DNA of 6,510 bases from Candidatus Bathyarchaeota archaeon (GCA_030601645.1 JAUWBQ010000101.1:1-6510), one strand, 5' to 3'; shown: positions 1 to 5,567, counted from the first letter of the stretch. The notes: generated from the sequence alone by a model not told the origin. Translations and numbers: made by a program.

Positions 1-30
1 GAAGATGGATGTGATCCAGCGACCCGAGAC

Positions 31-570
31 GTGATGGAGAACCTGGTCAAGAGCCTCTCGATGCAGCTCTGGTCAGTGGACATGCTCCAGGAGGGCAAGG
101 TGAACGAGATGCAGTTCGACCGGCTCCTCGCCGACTACTCGACCCGGTTGAAGCCATGCTTGAACCGTCGGAACGAGATGCTGGAAGAAGCTAGGAACCT
201 GGAACCGCTGGAGATGGAGCTTAACGAAGCGAGGCTGCGCCTCGAGGAGCTTGAGATGAGGAAGAAAATCAGAGACATCTCGGATGAAGAGTTCCGTGTA
301 AAGATGCCCTCAACAAAATGGGACATAGAGCATTACGAAGAAGGCCTCAGAGTCAAGAAGGCCAAGATAACCTTCCTGCACGACTTGAAAAGCGTCCTCT
401 CCGATAAGGAAATTTCCAACTTGCAGGAGAAGGCCGAAAAGTGCATCAGGATGATGGACATGAAGGATCGTCCATGGGAGGCTAGCACGGAGACGAATAA
501 CAAGGTCAAGGACGCCCTCAAGGACGCGAAGGACTGCTTCGAGAGCTTCGGCTACAGCCTGACCGATTGA
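31..570 (+). CDS. CdvA-like coiled-coil protein (possibly 5'-truncated)
   Basis: Highly charged, almost wholly helical protein of 179 residues, with long Glu/Lys/Arg/Leu-rich stretches at about 45-75 and 95-140 that look like coiled coil. It has no signal peptide, membrane segment or catalytic motif. Two short repeated helix-turn patterns are visible: EGKVNEMQF near residue 22 and RDISDEEF near 81. The order matches what I recall of the coiled-coil half of Sulfolobus CdvA, the membrane-associated protein that recruits archaeal ESCRT-III (CdvB) for cell division. CdvA normally also has an N-terminal PRC-barrel domain, which is not in the window. The reading frame stays open to base 1, so the gene may begin upstream; GTG at 31 and ATG at 34 are the first starts visible, with no well-placed ribosome site. 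CdvA relationship is inferred from pattern only; it could be an unrelated coiled-coil protein. Confidence 0.6.
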   Translation: MMENLVKSLSMQLWSVDMLQEGKVNEMQFDRLLADYSTRLKPCLNRRNEMLEEARNLEPLEMELNEARLRLEELEMRKKIRDISDEEFRVKMPSTKWDIEHYEEGLRVKKAKITFLHDLKSVLSDKEISNLQEKAEKCIRMMDMKDRPWEASTETNNKVKDALKDAKDCFESFGYSLTD

Positions 571-596
571 TTCCGTCTATCCCTTGTCTCATCCAC

Positions 597-601
597 TTTT
601 T
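597..601 (+). terminator. Oligo-T terminator candidate after the coiled-coil gene
   Basis: Five consecutive T residues lie 26 bases after the stop codon and just before the promoter region of the E1-alpha gene. Archaeal RNA polymerase commonly terminates at short U-tracts without a hairpin, so this is a reasonable but weak candidate. Confidence 0.3.
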
Positions 602-622
602 CCGTGATCCTTTAGGGCAATT

Positions 623-632
623 CCTAAATTTA
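623..632 (+). promoter_or_regulatory. TATA-like box for the E1 operon
   Basis: The A/T-rich CCTAAATTTA element is centred about 25 bases before the ATG at 653, the usual archaeal TATA-to-transcription-start distance. No Shine-Dalgarno sequence precedes the ATG, so the mRNA is probably leaderless. Judged by eye from position and composition only. Confidence 0.4.
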
Positions 633-652
633 CTTAGCCTCGTATTTCTCCC

Positions 653-1627
653 ATGTCAAATTTGTCGACCAGTAGGGACGTGAAACTCCAGTTATACCGT
701 ACAATGATACGCATCCGGACATTCGAGAACAGCGCTCGGGTCCTCATCAAAGAGGGCAACATCCCCGCGCGCTTCGGTATGTACACGGGGCAGGAGGCCG
801 TCGCTGCAGGGGTGTGCGCCCACCTCGACGCAGGCGATCAGATCGGGAGCACCCATAGGCCTCTGGGCCACATGATAGCGAAAGGCTGCAGTCTCAAGGG
901 TCTGATGGCGGAGCTCTGCGGCAAGAGGACTGGCCTTAACAGGGGAAAGGCCGGCCCCTACCATGTCTTCGACCCGTCCGTCGGCGCCCTGGGGGCTAAC
1001 GGCATCGTCGGAGGGAGCGTGCCCATGACCGCCGGCTATGCCCTGTCTCATCAGTTGAAGGGCGACGGGGGCGTGGCAGTGGCGTTCTTCGGCGAGGGGG
1101 CTTCAAACCAGGGAGGGGTGCAGGAGACCCTGAACCTGGCCGCGTGCTGGGACCTTCCCCTGATCTTCGTCTGCGAGAACAGCTCCCCCGAGGTCCAGAG
1201 GATGCTCGGCCACGAGATCGACTACCCCCAGCTGAGCATAGAGAGGGTCTCAGACAGGGCGGGAGCCTACGGGATGCCGGGGGTCAGCCGCGACGGCTGG
1301 GACGTCTTCGAGGTCTACGAGGCAGCCGGGGAGGCCGTGAGCAGGGCGAGAAACAGTAAAGGCCCGACGTTGCTCGAGTTCAAGGTCCATCAGATCGAGG
1401 GGAACCTCGAGGGAAGGCTTGAGGCCAACGAGGACGAGAAGGTCTGGTGCCCCATCTACCGTCTCAGGGAGAAGCTCATGGCTGAGGGGGTCTTGACCTC
1501 TGACCTCGATCTGGAAATAAGGAGCGAAGAGCGGGAGGCCGTCGATGAGGCCGTCAGCTTCTCCTTGCGTAGCCTCGATCCCGAGCCGTTGGATGCCTTC
1601 ACCGACGTCTTCGCCGGAGGGAACTAG
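653..1627 (+). CDS. 2-oxoacid dehydrogenase E1 alpha subunit-like protein (degenerate ThDP site)
   Basis: 324 residues, the usual length for E1 alpha of the pyruvate/acetoin/branched-chain 2-oxoacid dehydrogenase complexes, which decarboxylate 2-oxoacids with thiamine diphosphate (ThDP) and pass the acyl group to lipoyl-E2. Family signatures are clear: STHRPLGH (66-73), GLNRGKAGPYH (94-104), ANGIVGGSVP (115-124) and the long ThDP-Mg block 147-176. The overall look is closest to acetoin dehydrogenase (AcoA-type) sequences. Key positions are altered. The Mg2+-ligand Asp of GDG is Glu148 (GEG), the second Asn of ENN is Ser177, the Tyr two residues on is Pro179, and the usual RxxGHxxxD loop with its conserved His is replaced around 243-257 (FKVHQIEGNLEG). 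Its stop is one base before the E1-beta start, so the two subunits are co-translated. It may be a divergent E1 with changed chemistry or a structural partner of beta. Family certain, activity doubtful. Confidence 0.9.
   Translation: MSNLSTSRDVKLQLYRTMIRIRTFENSARVLIKEGNIPARFGMYTGQEAVAAGVCAHLDAGDQIGSTHRPLGHMIAKGCSLKGLMAELCGKRTGLNRGKAGPYHVFDPSVGALGANGIVGGSVPMTAGYALSHQLKGDGGVAVAFFGEGASNQGGVQETLNLAACWDLPLIFVCENSSPEVQRMLGHEIDYPQLSIERVSDRAGAYGMPGVSRDGWDVFEVYEAAGEAVSRARNSKGPTLLEFKVHQIEGNLEGRLEANEDEKVWCPIYRLREKLMAEGVLTSDLDLEIRSEEREAVDEAVSFSLRSLDPEPLDAFTDVFAGGN
1616..1621 (+). promoter_or_regulatory. Ribosome binding site fixing the E1-beta GTG start
   Basis: GGAGGG lies seven bases before GTG at 1629, inside the 3' end of the alpha gene. 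It supports this start over the in-frame ATG at 1545, which would add 28 residues of no family resemblance. Confidence 0.6.
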
Positions 1628-1628
1628 G

Positions 1629-2600
1629 GTGACTGGGCGGATAGTCACCTTCGGAGAGGCTTTGAACGAGGCACACAGGCTGGAGATGGCCAGGGACCCC
1701 AACGTCGTAGTGTTCGGGGAGAACGTGTCCAGCGGCTGGCGGGTTGCGACGAGGGGGTTGAGAGAGGAGTTCGGCAGGGAGCGGGTGAGGGACGCCCCCA
1801 TCACGGAGACCGCGTTCATAGGGATGGGGGTAGGCGCCTCCATCCTAGGTGTCAGGCCCATCGTGGAGCTGATGCTGGTGGACTTTGGCCTCGTGGCGAT
1901 GGACCAGATCCTGAACCAGATGGCCAAATCCCGGTACATGTCAGGCGGGGCGGTGAACGTGCCCATGACGCTTAGGGCCATATATGGCGCCGGGACCTCG
2001 GCGGGAGCCACCCACTCCGAGAGCCTCTACTCCATATTCGCCCACATGCCGGGGATGAAGGTCGCCGTGCCCTCAAACCCCTACGACGCCAAGGGGCTAC
2101 TTATCGCCAGCATAAGGGACGATGACCCGGTGCTGTTCATCGAGCACCGCCTGCTCTACGACCTGGAGGGGCCTGTCCCAGAGGGGCCGTACGAGATCCC
2201 CCTGGGCGTAGCCAACCTGGTCAGGGAGGGGAGCGATGTGACCATTGTGGCGACTGGGCTGATGGTGTGCAAGGCAGTGGAGGCCTCCGATCGGCTCAAA
2301 CCTGATATCAGCGTCGATGTGATCGACCCCCGCACCCTCGTGCCCCTGGACGAGGAGGCGATCCTGAGATCCGTGCAGAAGACCGGGAGGCTCGTGGTGG
2401 TGGACGAGGACTATGAGCGATGCGGCTTCAGCGCAGAGGTAGCGGCCATCGCCGCTGAGAAGGCCTTCAAACACCTGACATCACCGGTCATACGAGTAGC
2501 CACGCCAAACGTGCCGATACCCTTCAGCCCAGTGCTGGAGAAGCATTTACTACCGTCAACCGACAAAATCGTGAGAGCCGTCAATGGGCTGTTGGGCTGA
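1629..2600 (+). CDS. 2-oxoacid dehydrogenase E1 beta subunit (transketolase-like)
   Basis: 323 residues from the GTG start, essentially the standard length for E1 beta. It forms the alpha2beta2 E1 enzyme with the preceding gene product, binding the aminopyrimidine side of ThDP. The sequence is well conserved: FGENV (29-33), GLREEFG (43-49), RDAPITE (54-60) with the catalytic Glu60, DFGLVAMDQILNQMAK (85-100), YMSGG, THSES with His129 at the position of the active-site His, HMPGMKVAVPSNPYDAKGLL (139-158) and the C-terminal lobe motifs VIDPRTLVPLD and KTGRLVVVDED. In contrast to its partner alpha subunit it shows no obvious loss of active-site residues. The exact substrate (pyruvate, acetoin or a branched-chain 2-oxoacid) cannot be read from the sequence. 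No E2, E3 or lipoylation gene follows; the next gene is convergent 17 bases on. Confidence 0.92.
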   Translation: MTGRIVTFGEALNEAHRLEMARDPNVVVFGENVSSGWRVATRGLREEFGRERVRDAPITETAFIGMGVGASILGVRPIVELMLVDFGLVAMDQILNQMAKSRYMSGGAVNVPMTLRAIYGAGTSAGATHSESLYSIFAHMPGMKVAVPSNPYDAKGLLIASIRDDDPVLFIEHRLLYDLEGPVPEGPYEIPLGVANLVREGSDVTIVATGLMVCKAVEASDRLKPDISVDVIDPRTLVPLDEEAILRSVQKTGRLVVVDEDYERCGFSAEVAAIAAEKAFKHLTSPVIRVATPNVPIPFSPVLEKHLLPSTDKIVRAVNGLLG

Positions 2601-2617
2601 ACCGGCTTAAAATTGGT

Positions 2618-3031
2618 TTATGGACTCTTCCAGGTTTCCAGAGCCCTCTCAAGGCCAATTTTTCCAACCGCGCCCACTACCCTTTCAATGGGTCTACCGT
2701 TCTTGAAGAGTATGAAGTTGGGGATGCTCATGACCCCAAAGCGTCTTGCGAGCTCCTGATTCCGATCGACGTCAACTTTCGCGAAGAGCACCTTCCCGGT
2801 GTATTCTCTGGCCAAGGCCTCGAAGACCGGTCTCATCATCGTGCATGGAGAGCACCAGCCAGCCCAGAAGTCTACGAGCACCGGAAGGTTGGTCTTCGCC
2901 AGAGCGCCGTCGAAACCGGAACTTGACAGTTCTAGAATCTCGCCGTCTTTCCAGGGGCCTCTATCTGGTGCTGTCATCAATCGTTTCAGCATCTGCTCCT
3001 TGATCCTTTCCAACTCTTTGTCTTCCGCCAT
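2618..3031 (-). CDS. Thioredoxin
   Basis: 137-residue cytoplasmic thioredoxin, a dithiol-disulfide reductase for other proteins. The active site is WCSPC (Trp59, Cys60, Cys63), within LVDFWAGWCSPC; Ser replaces the usual Gly between the cysteines, a natural variant that can shift redox potential. The cis-Pro loop is SIPNFILFKNG with Pro104, and KVDVDRNQELARRFGV supplies the central strand and helix. A charged N-terminal extension of about 35 residues (DKELERIKEQMLKRLM) precedes the fold; similar amphipathic leaders occur on other archaeal thioredoxins as I recall, and it carries no signal peptide or membrane segment. The ATG at 3031 is preceded by GGGTG on the minus strand about 10 bases upstream. 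The gene is divergent from the NifU-domain gene and convergent with E1 beta. Its reductase and targets are not visible here. Confidence 0.93.
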   Translation of the reverse strand: MAEDKELERIKEQMLKRLMTAPDRGPWKDGEILELSSSGFDGALAKTNLPVLVDFWAGWCSPCTMMRPVFEALAREYTGKVLFAKVDVDRNQELARRFGVMSIPNFILFKNGRPIERVVGAVGKIGLERALETWKSP

Positions 3032-3068
3032 GAGCTAGGGCACCCTTACGATTCTTGGGGTTCAACCC

Positions 3069-3077
3069 TTTTTTTAA
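3069..3077 (-). promoter_or_regulatory. A-rich TATA-like element upstream of the thioredoxin gene
   Basis: On the minus strand this reads TTAAAAAAA, centred about 42 bases before the thioredoxin ATG. That would put transcription start near 3047 with a short leader holding the GGGTG ribosome site. Weak, composition-based call. Confidence 0.3.
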
Positions 3078-3149
3078 CCTAACGAAAAGGACGGGGGTGT
3101 CAACCTCATTCAAAAGGAATATCAGCGCCCAGATTCGGGGCGATGAAGG

Positions 3150-3157
3150 TTTATATA
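3150..3157 (+). promoter_or_regulatory. Archaeal TATA box for the NifU-domain/protease operon
   Basis: TTTATATA is the best-looking TATA box in the window. It predicts transcription start near 3180, immediately ahead of the ribosome site GAGGTG (3179-3184) and the TTG start at 3190. This arrangement argues that the open frame running back to 3055 is not translated. Confidence 0.55.
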
Positions 3158-3178
3158 CCCTTGTAGATTCCATTCAGA

Positions 3179-3184
3179 GAGGTG
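3179..3184 (+). promoter_or_regulatory. Ribosome binding site deciding the NifU-domain TTG start
   Basis: GAGGTG, a strong match to the archaeal anti-Shine-Dalgarno, lies five bases before TTG at 3190. There is no ATG near the start of the conserved domain, so this site is the main reason for choosing TTG. Confidence 0.5.
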
Positions 3185-3189
3185 TCGGT

Positions 3190-3408
3190 TTGAGAGAAGA
3201 AGTCGCACAAGCGTTGGAAGATGTTCGTCCGAGTCTGCAGATGGACGGTGGAGATGTCGAGCTTGTAGACGTTGAGGACGGTGTGGTCAAGGTGAAGCTT
3301 ATGGGCGCCTGCGCAGGATGCCCCATGGCCCAGATGACCCTCAAGATGGGCATCGAGAGCTACCTCAAGAAGAAGGTTCCAGGAGTAAAGACAGTAGAAT
3401 CAGTCTGA
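3190..3408 (+). CDS. NifU-like C-terminal-domain Fe-S scaffold/carrier protein
   Basis: 72 residues from the TTG start, consisting solely of the NifU C-terminal (Nfu-type) domain. These small proteins bind an Fe-S cluster between subunits of a dimer through a CxxC motif and pass it to target proteins. The family signature is complete: an N-terminal helix ending in [17 protein letters not shown] (about 12-28), then [12 protein letters not shown] with Cys41 and Cys44, and a closing helix [12 protein letters not shown]. The N-terminal IscU-like and ferredoxin-like domains of full-length NifU are absent, as in many archaeal and Nfu-type proteins. A longer reading from a TTG at 3055 exists in frame but would cover the TATA box and adds no recognisable domain. 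The putative zinc protease gene follows after 17 bases, probably on the same transcript. Confidence 0.9.
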   Translation: MREEVAQALEDVRPSLQMDGGDVELVDVEDGVVKVKLMGACAGCPMAQMTLKMGIESYLKKKVPGVKTVESV

Positions 3409-3425
3409 GGGCAGAAAAAGACACG

Positions 3426-3899
3426 ATGCTGCTCATAAAAGATATAGGTAAAGCCAAGACCTACGGCGACATCTTCGTTCTGGTCAAGAAGGCTGTGAGG
3501 AATTCTCTAGGCGAGCATAGGGTAGGCCTGATGCTGTACCTGGGTAACCTCCCCATGCACGTGGGGGCGTTCCACCCCATGGGGACCAACGACATAGTCC
3601 TCAACAGGCGATTGATGGAGGCCGCGGCGAAGACCGAGCCCAAGTGGAGGGCCTATGTCTTCTCCATCCTCCTCCACGAGTACCTCCATAGCCTGGGCTA
3701 CGCGGATGAGAGGCAGGTCAGGGGGCTGACATATAGGATCTGCATGGAGAACTTTGGGAGCGATCATCCCGTGACGGAAGCGGCCGTGGCCGGTCCATGG
3801 GTGAACCTCAGCCACGAGGCGTTCGAGGCCATCGGCGAGGACATAGATCTAGAGCGTGTTCGTGACTTCGAGCGTATAGACAGCGGCTATATCATCTAG
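3426..3899 (+). CDS. Putative small metzincin-like zinc metalloprotease (HExxHxxGxxD)
   Basis: 157-residue soluble protein of no family I can name. The helix VFSILLHEYLHSLGYADE (78-95) carries a textbook zinc-protease motif: His84, Glu85 and His88 (HEYLH), followed by Gly91 and Asp94. The spacing HExxHxxGxxD is that of metzincins, with Asp in the third-ligand place as in snapalysin. Met107 in YRICMENFG might be the metzincin Met-turn, but this is speculative. The N-terminal half (LMLYLGNLPMHVGAFHPMGTNDIVLNR) looks like the mixed strand region that precedes the active-site helix in such folds. There is no signal peptide, pro-region or membrane segment, so it should act inside the cell. ATG at 3426 follows the NifU-domain stop by 17 bases; only a weak GAGG is seen upstream. 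A longer frame back to 3318 merely overlaps that gene. Catalysis is inferred from the motif; zinc binding is likely, substrate unknown. Confidence 0.75.
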   Translation: MLLIKDIGKAKTYGDIFVLVKKAVRNSLGEHRVGLMLYLGNLPMHVGAFHPMGTNDIVLNRRLMEAAAKTEPKWRAYVFSILLHEYLHSLGYADERQVRGLTYRICMENFGSDHPVTEAAVAGPWVNLSHEAFEAIGEDIDLERVRDFERIDSGYII

Positions 3900-3927
3900 G
3901 AATTCATATTCATCTGACGTTTCTATC

Positions 3928-3944
3928 TGGTTGATTTTCAACCA
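3928..3944. terminator. Hairpin between convergent genes, possible bidirectional terminator
   Basis: TGGTTGA-TTT-TCAACCA is a perfect 7-bp inverted repeat with a 3-base loop. It sits between the protease stop (3899) and the minus-strand zinc-ribbon gene, overlapping that gene's stop codon at 3938-3940. A symmetrical stem here could end or stabilise both transcripts, though no long T-tract follows on either strand. Confidence 0.4.
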
Positions 3945-4411
3945 ATGAACTCCCTTAGTAGTTTCTCCTCCCTCTGGCATCTTGGACAGTCCAACCTATC
4001 ACTGTAGCCGTGGGGGTAGTCTTCAACCAGGCCGTGGACGGGACATCTGAAAGCAAAGAAAGGCAGAGGGCCGTTCCATCCTGTTCGGGTCCGATGACCA
4101 ATGTATACGTAGCCGGATAATCTTAGCTTGAAACGTTGGGACCCAGTGAGATCCGAGTCGGTCAGTCTTTCGCTTTCTATAATTGACCTCTTGTGAGAAG
4201 GGCTGGTCTTATGCACCCCTTTCTCGAATTCGATATTCTGGATTTTCTCAATGTTGGGGAGGTCCGTGTAGCCTAGCCCTTTGGTTTTATCCTTTCTGCT
4301 CAGGTTGCTCTCCTTGTTGAGTTTACTCGAATCATTTGATAGTGGTTCTGTGACTGATCCCCCACACATTCGAGGACAGTGTATAGTCCAGATCACCACT
4401 ACCGAGGACAC
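3938..4411 (-). CDS. Small zinc-ribbon protein with low-complexity N-terminal half
   Basis: 157 residues from GTG at 4411. The C-terminal 65 residues look like a real folded unit: RFKLRLSGYVYIGHRTRTGWNG then LPFFAFRCPVHGLVEDYPHG and LDCPRCQ. Cys123/His126 and Cys142/Cys145 form a CxxH...CxxC site expected to bind one zinc. I recall similar short, uncharacterised archaeal proteins with this core; the role is unknown, with RNA/DNA or protein binding possible. The first 90 residues are Ser/Asn/Lys-rich, probably disordered, and the DNA here is less G+C-rich than its neighbours. Start is uncertain: GTG 4411 has GAAGGT seven bases ahead and an A/T-rich TTATTT at the right distance; ATG 4369 and GTG 4216 are alternatives that would keep the core. 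Divergent from the flavoredoxin gene. Confidence 0.65.
   Translation of the reverse strand: MSSVVVIWTIHCPRMCGGSVTEPLSNDSSKLNKESNLSRKDKTKGLGYTDLPNIEKIQNIEFEKGVHKTSPSHKRSIIESERLTDSDLTGSQRFKLRLSGYVYIGHRTRTGWNGPLPFFAFRCPVHGLVEDYPHGYSDRLDCPRCQREEKLLREFIG
4371..4410. repeat. Pair of CGAGGACA direct repeats
   Basis: CGAGGACA occurs at 4371-4378 and again at 4403-4410, 32 bases apart (about three helical turns), each followed by a similar GTG/CTGG. They sit at the 5' end of the zinc-ribbon gene, next to its divergent promoter region. They may be an operator pair or chance; they lie inside coding sequence if the GTG 4411 start is right. Confidence 0.25.
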
Positions 4412-4458
4412 TGGTTACCTTCAACGTCATGCAAATAATCTTTCATCCGTCTGAAAAG

Positions 4459-4468
4459 GGTTAAACGA
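4459..4468 (+). promoter_or_regulatory. TATA-like box for the flavoredoxin/flavodoxin operon
   Basis: GGTTAAACGA is centred about 34 bases before the ATG at 4498. It predicts a start near 4489, where GGTG (4489-4492) could serve as the ribosome site five bases before the ATG. The spacing resembles that of the NifU-domain gene. Confidence 0.35.
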
Positions 4469-4497
4469 GACGTTGTGCTATTCTATCCGGTGTTATA

Positions 4498-5040
4498 ATG
4501 GAACGAGATCAAGTAGCTGATTTCAGTTTTGTAGACGAGACCCATCGCCTGATGCGAGACGGGGGCCTGTTCTTGGTCGCCTCTGGGAAGGACGGCAAGC
4601 CAAATACCATGACCATAGGCTGGGGCCTGGTCGGTACCATGTGGAGGAAACCCTTCTTCACGGTCGCGGTCAGGCTGTCCAGGTACACATACAAATTGAT
4701 GGAGGAATCGGATACGTTCACTGTCTGCCTCCCCGCCAAGGGTATGGAGGAAGCCCTGGATGTCTGCGGGACTAAGTCAGGCCGAGACATGGACAAATTC
4801 AAGGAGCTGAACTTGACGGCCAAAAAGGGCTCCAAGGTCGACTCTCCATACATAGCAGAGTGCCCCATACATTACGAGTGCAGGGTGGCGTACAAGACTG
4901 AGCTGAAACCGGGACAGCTCATAGACGAACTAGAGAAGGACGCTTACCCTGGGGGCGACTACCACGTCCTGTACTTTGGGCAAATCTTGGGCGTCTATGC
5001 CGAGAAGGATGCGGCGGAGAAGCTACCTTTAAAGTCGTAA
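4498..5040 (+). CDS. Flavoredoxin / flavin reductase-like FMN-binding protein
   Basis: 180 residues with the FMN-binding split-barrel fold of the flavin reductase-like family (DIM6/NTAB, flavoredoxin). Signature segments are PNTMTIGWGLVGTMWRKPFF (35-54), VAVRLSRYTYKLMEESDTFTV (56-76) and CGTKSGRDMDKF (90-101), which together form the FMN site in relatives. Flavoredoxins carry electrons or reduce flavins in the cytoplasm, often with ferredoxin, rubredoxin or flavodoxin as partners. There is no signal peptide or membrane segment. The ATG start is supported by GGTG five bases upstream. A flavodoxin gene follows after 34 bases in the same direction, so the pair could pass electrons to each other; that is inference from position. 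The minus-strand zinc-ribbon gene is divergent, 86 bases away. The true electron donor is not evident. Confidence 0.9.
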   Translation: MERDQVADFSFVDETHRLMRDGGLFLVASGKDGKPNTMTIGWGLVGTMWRKPFFTVAVRLSRYTYKLMEESDTFTVCLPAKGMEEALDVCGTKSGRDMDKFKELNLTAKKGSKVDSPYIAECPIHYECRVAYKTELKPGQLIDELEKDAYPGGDYHVLYFGQILGVYAEKDAAEKLPLKS

Positions 5041-5074
5041 ACAGAGATGAATGTAAAAACGGGAAGTTACGCGC

Positions 5075-5548
5075 ATGAAGATGCTCGTCGTTTATGACTC
5101 CCGCTCCGGTAACACGGAGGCCATGGCGTACGCGGTGGCCGAGGGCGTGGAATCGGAGGGAGTCGAGGTTGAGGTCAAGAAGGTAGACGAGGCGTCGGTG
5201 GATGAGCTTCCTGAGGTTGACGGCATCATCCTCGGCTCCCCCGTTTACTACGGTCTGCCCTCAGCCAAGATCAAGGAGTTCATAGACGCCTCCGTCAAGT
5301 ATCACGGAAAGCTCGACGGCAAGGTGGGCGGGGCCTTCGCCAGCAGCGGAGGAACCCACACGGGGGCGGAGACCACCATCATCGCCCTCACCGAGGCCCT
5401 CCTCGTCCATGGCATGGTCGTCCAGGGGACCTCGGGTACGAACCACTACGGCGCCGCCTCCGTGGGCGCCCCAGACGCAGATGACTCAAACAACTGCAGG
5501 AAGATGGGCGTCCGGCTGGCCAAGCTTGTCAAAAAGCTCCATGGCTGA
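5075..5548 (+). CDS. Flavodoxin family protein (short WrbA-like)
   Basis: 157-residue flavodoxin fold protein binding FMN. The phosphate-binding loop is SRSGNT (9-14) after strand MLVVYD. The second FMN loop is GSPVYYGLPSAKIKEFID (54-71), and ASSGGTHTGAETTI (89-102) plus NHYGAASVG (123-131) match the third loop of the WrbA/NAD(P)H:quinone oxidoreductase group. It is shorter than typical WrbA (about 200 residues) and lacks its extra insertion, so it may be an electron carrier rather than a quinone reductase. ATG at 5075 is used because the first strand begins there; a second in-frame ATG lies two codons on. The ribosome site is weak (GGGAAG about nine bases upstream). It is probably co-transcribed with the flavoredoxin gene 34 bases upstream, and converges with the phosphorylase gene. 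Confidence 0.9.
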   Translation: MKMLVVYDSRSGNTEAMAYAVAEGVESEGVEVEVKKVDEASVDELPEVDGIILGSPVYYGLPSAKIKEFIDASVKYHGKLDGKVGGAFASSGGTHTGAETTIIALTEALLVHGMVVQGTSGTNHYGAASVGAPDADDSNNCRKMGVRLAKLVKKLHG

Positions 5549-5567
5549 CCTGAATCAACATCTCCTC

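Noticed and set aside
1545..1628. In-frame ATG that would extend E1 beta by 28 residues into the alpha gene
   Set aside because: The added residues are Ser/Pro-rich with no family match, and GTG at 1629 has a well-spaced GGAGGG and gives the standard family length.
1250..2011. Long minus-strand open frame antisense to the E1 genes
   Set aside because: It covers two clearly conserved plus-strand genes and its translation shows no recognisable motif; a by-product of the G+C-rich codon pattern.
3055..3189. Upstream in-frame extension of the NifU-domain gene from a TTG
   Set aside because: It would run through the TATA box at 3150-3157 and adds no domain; the TTG at 3190 has a good ribosome site.
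3318..3425. Upstream in-frame extension of the protease gene
   Set aside because: It overlaps the conserved NifU-domain coding region in another frame and its residues are a charged, shadow-like string.
4389..4436. Tiny minus-strand frame of 15 codons (MKDYLHDVEGNQCPR) upstream of the zinc-ribbon gene
   Set aside because: No ribosome site or family match, and it overlaps the likely start of the larger gene; could be a leader peptide but nothing supports it.
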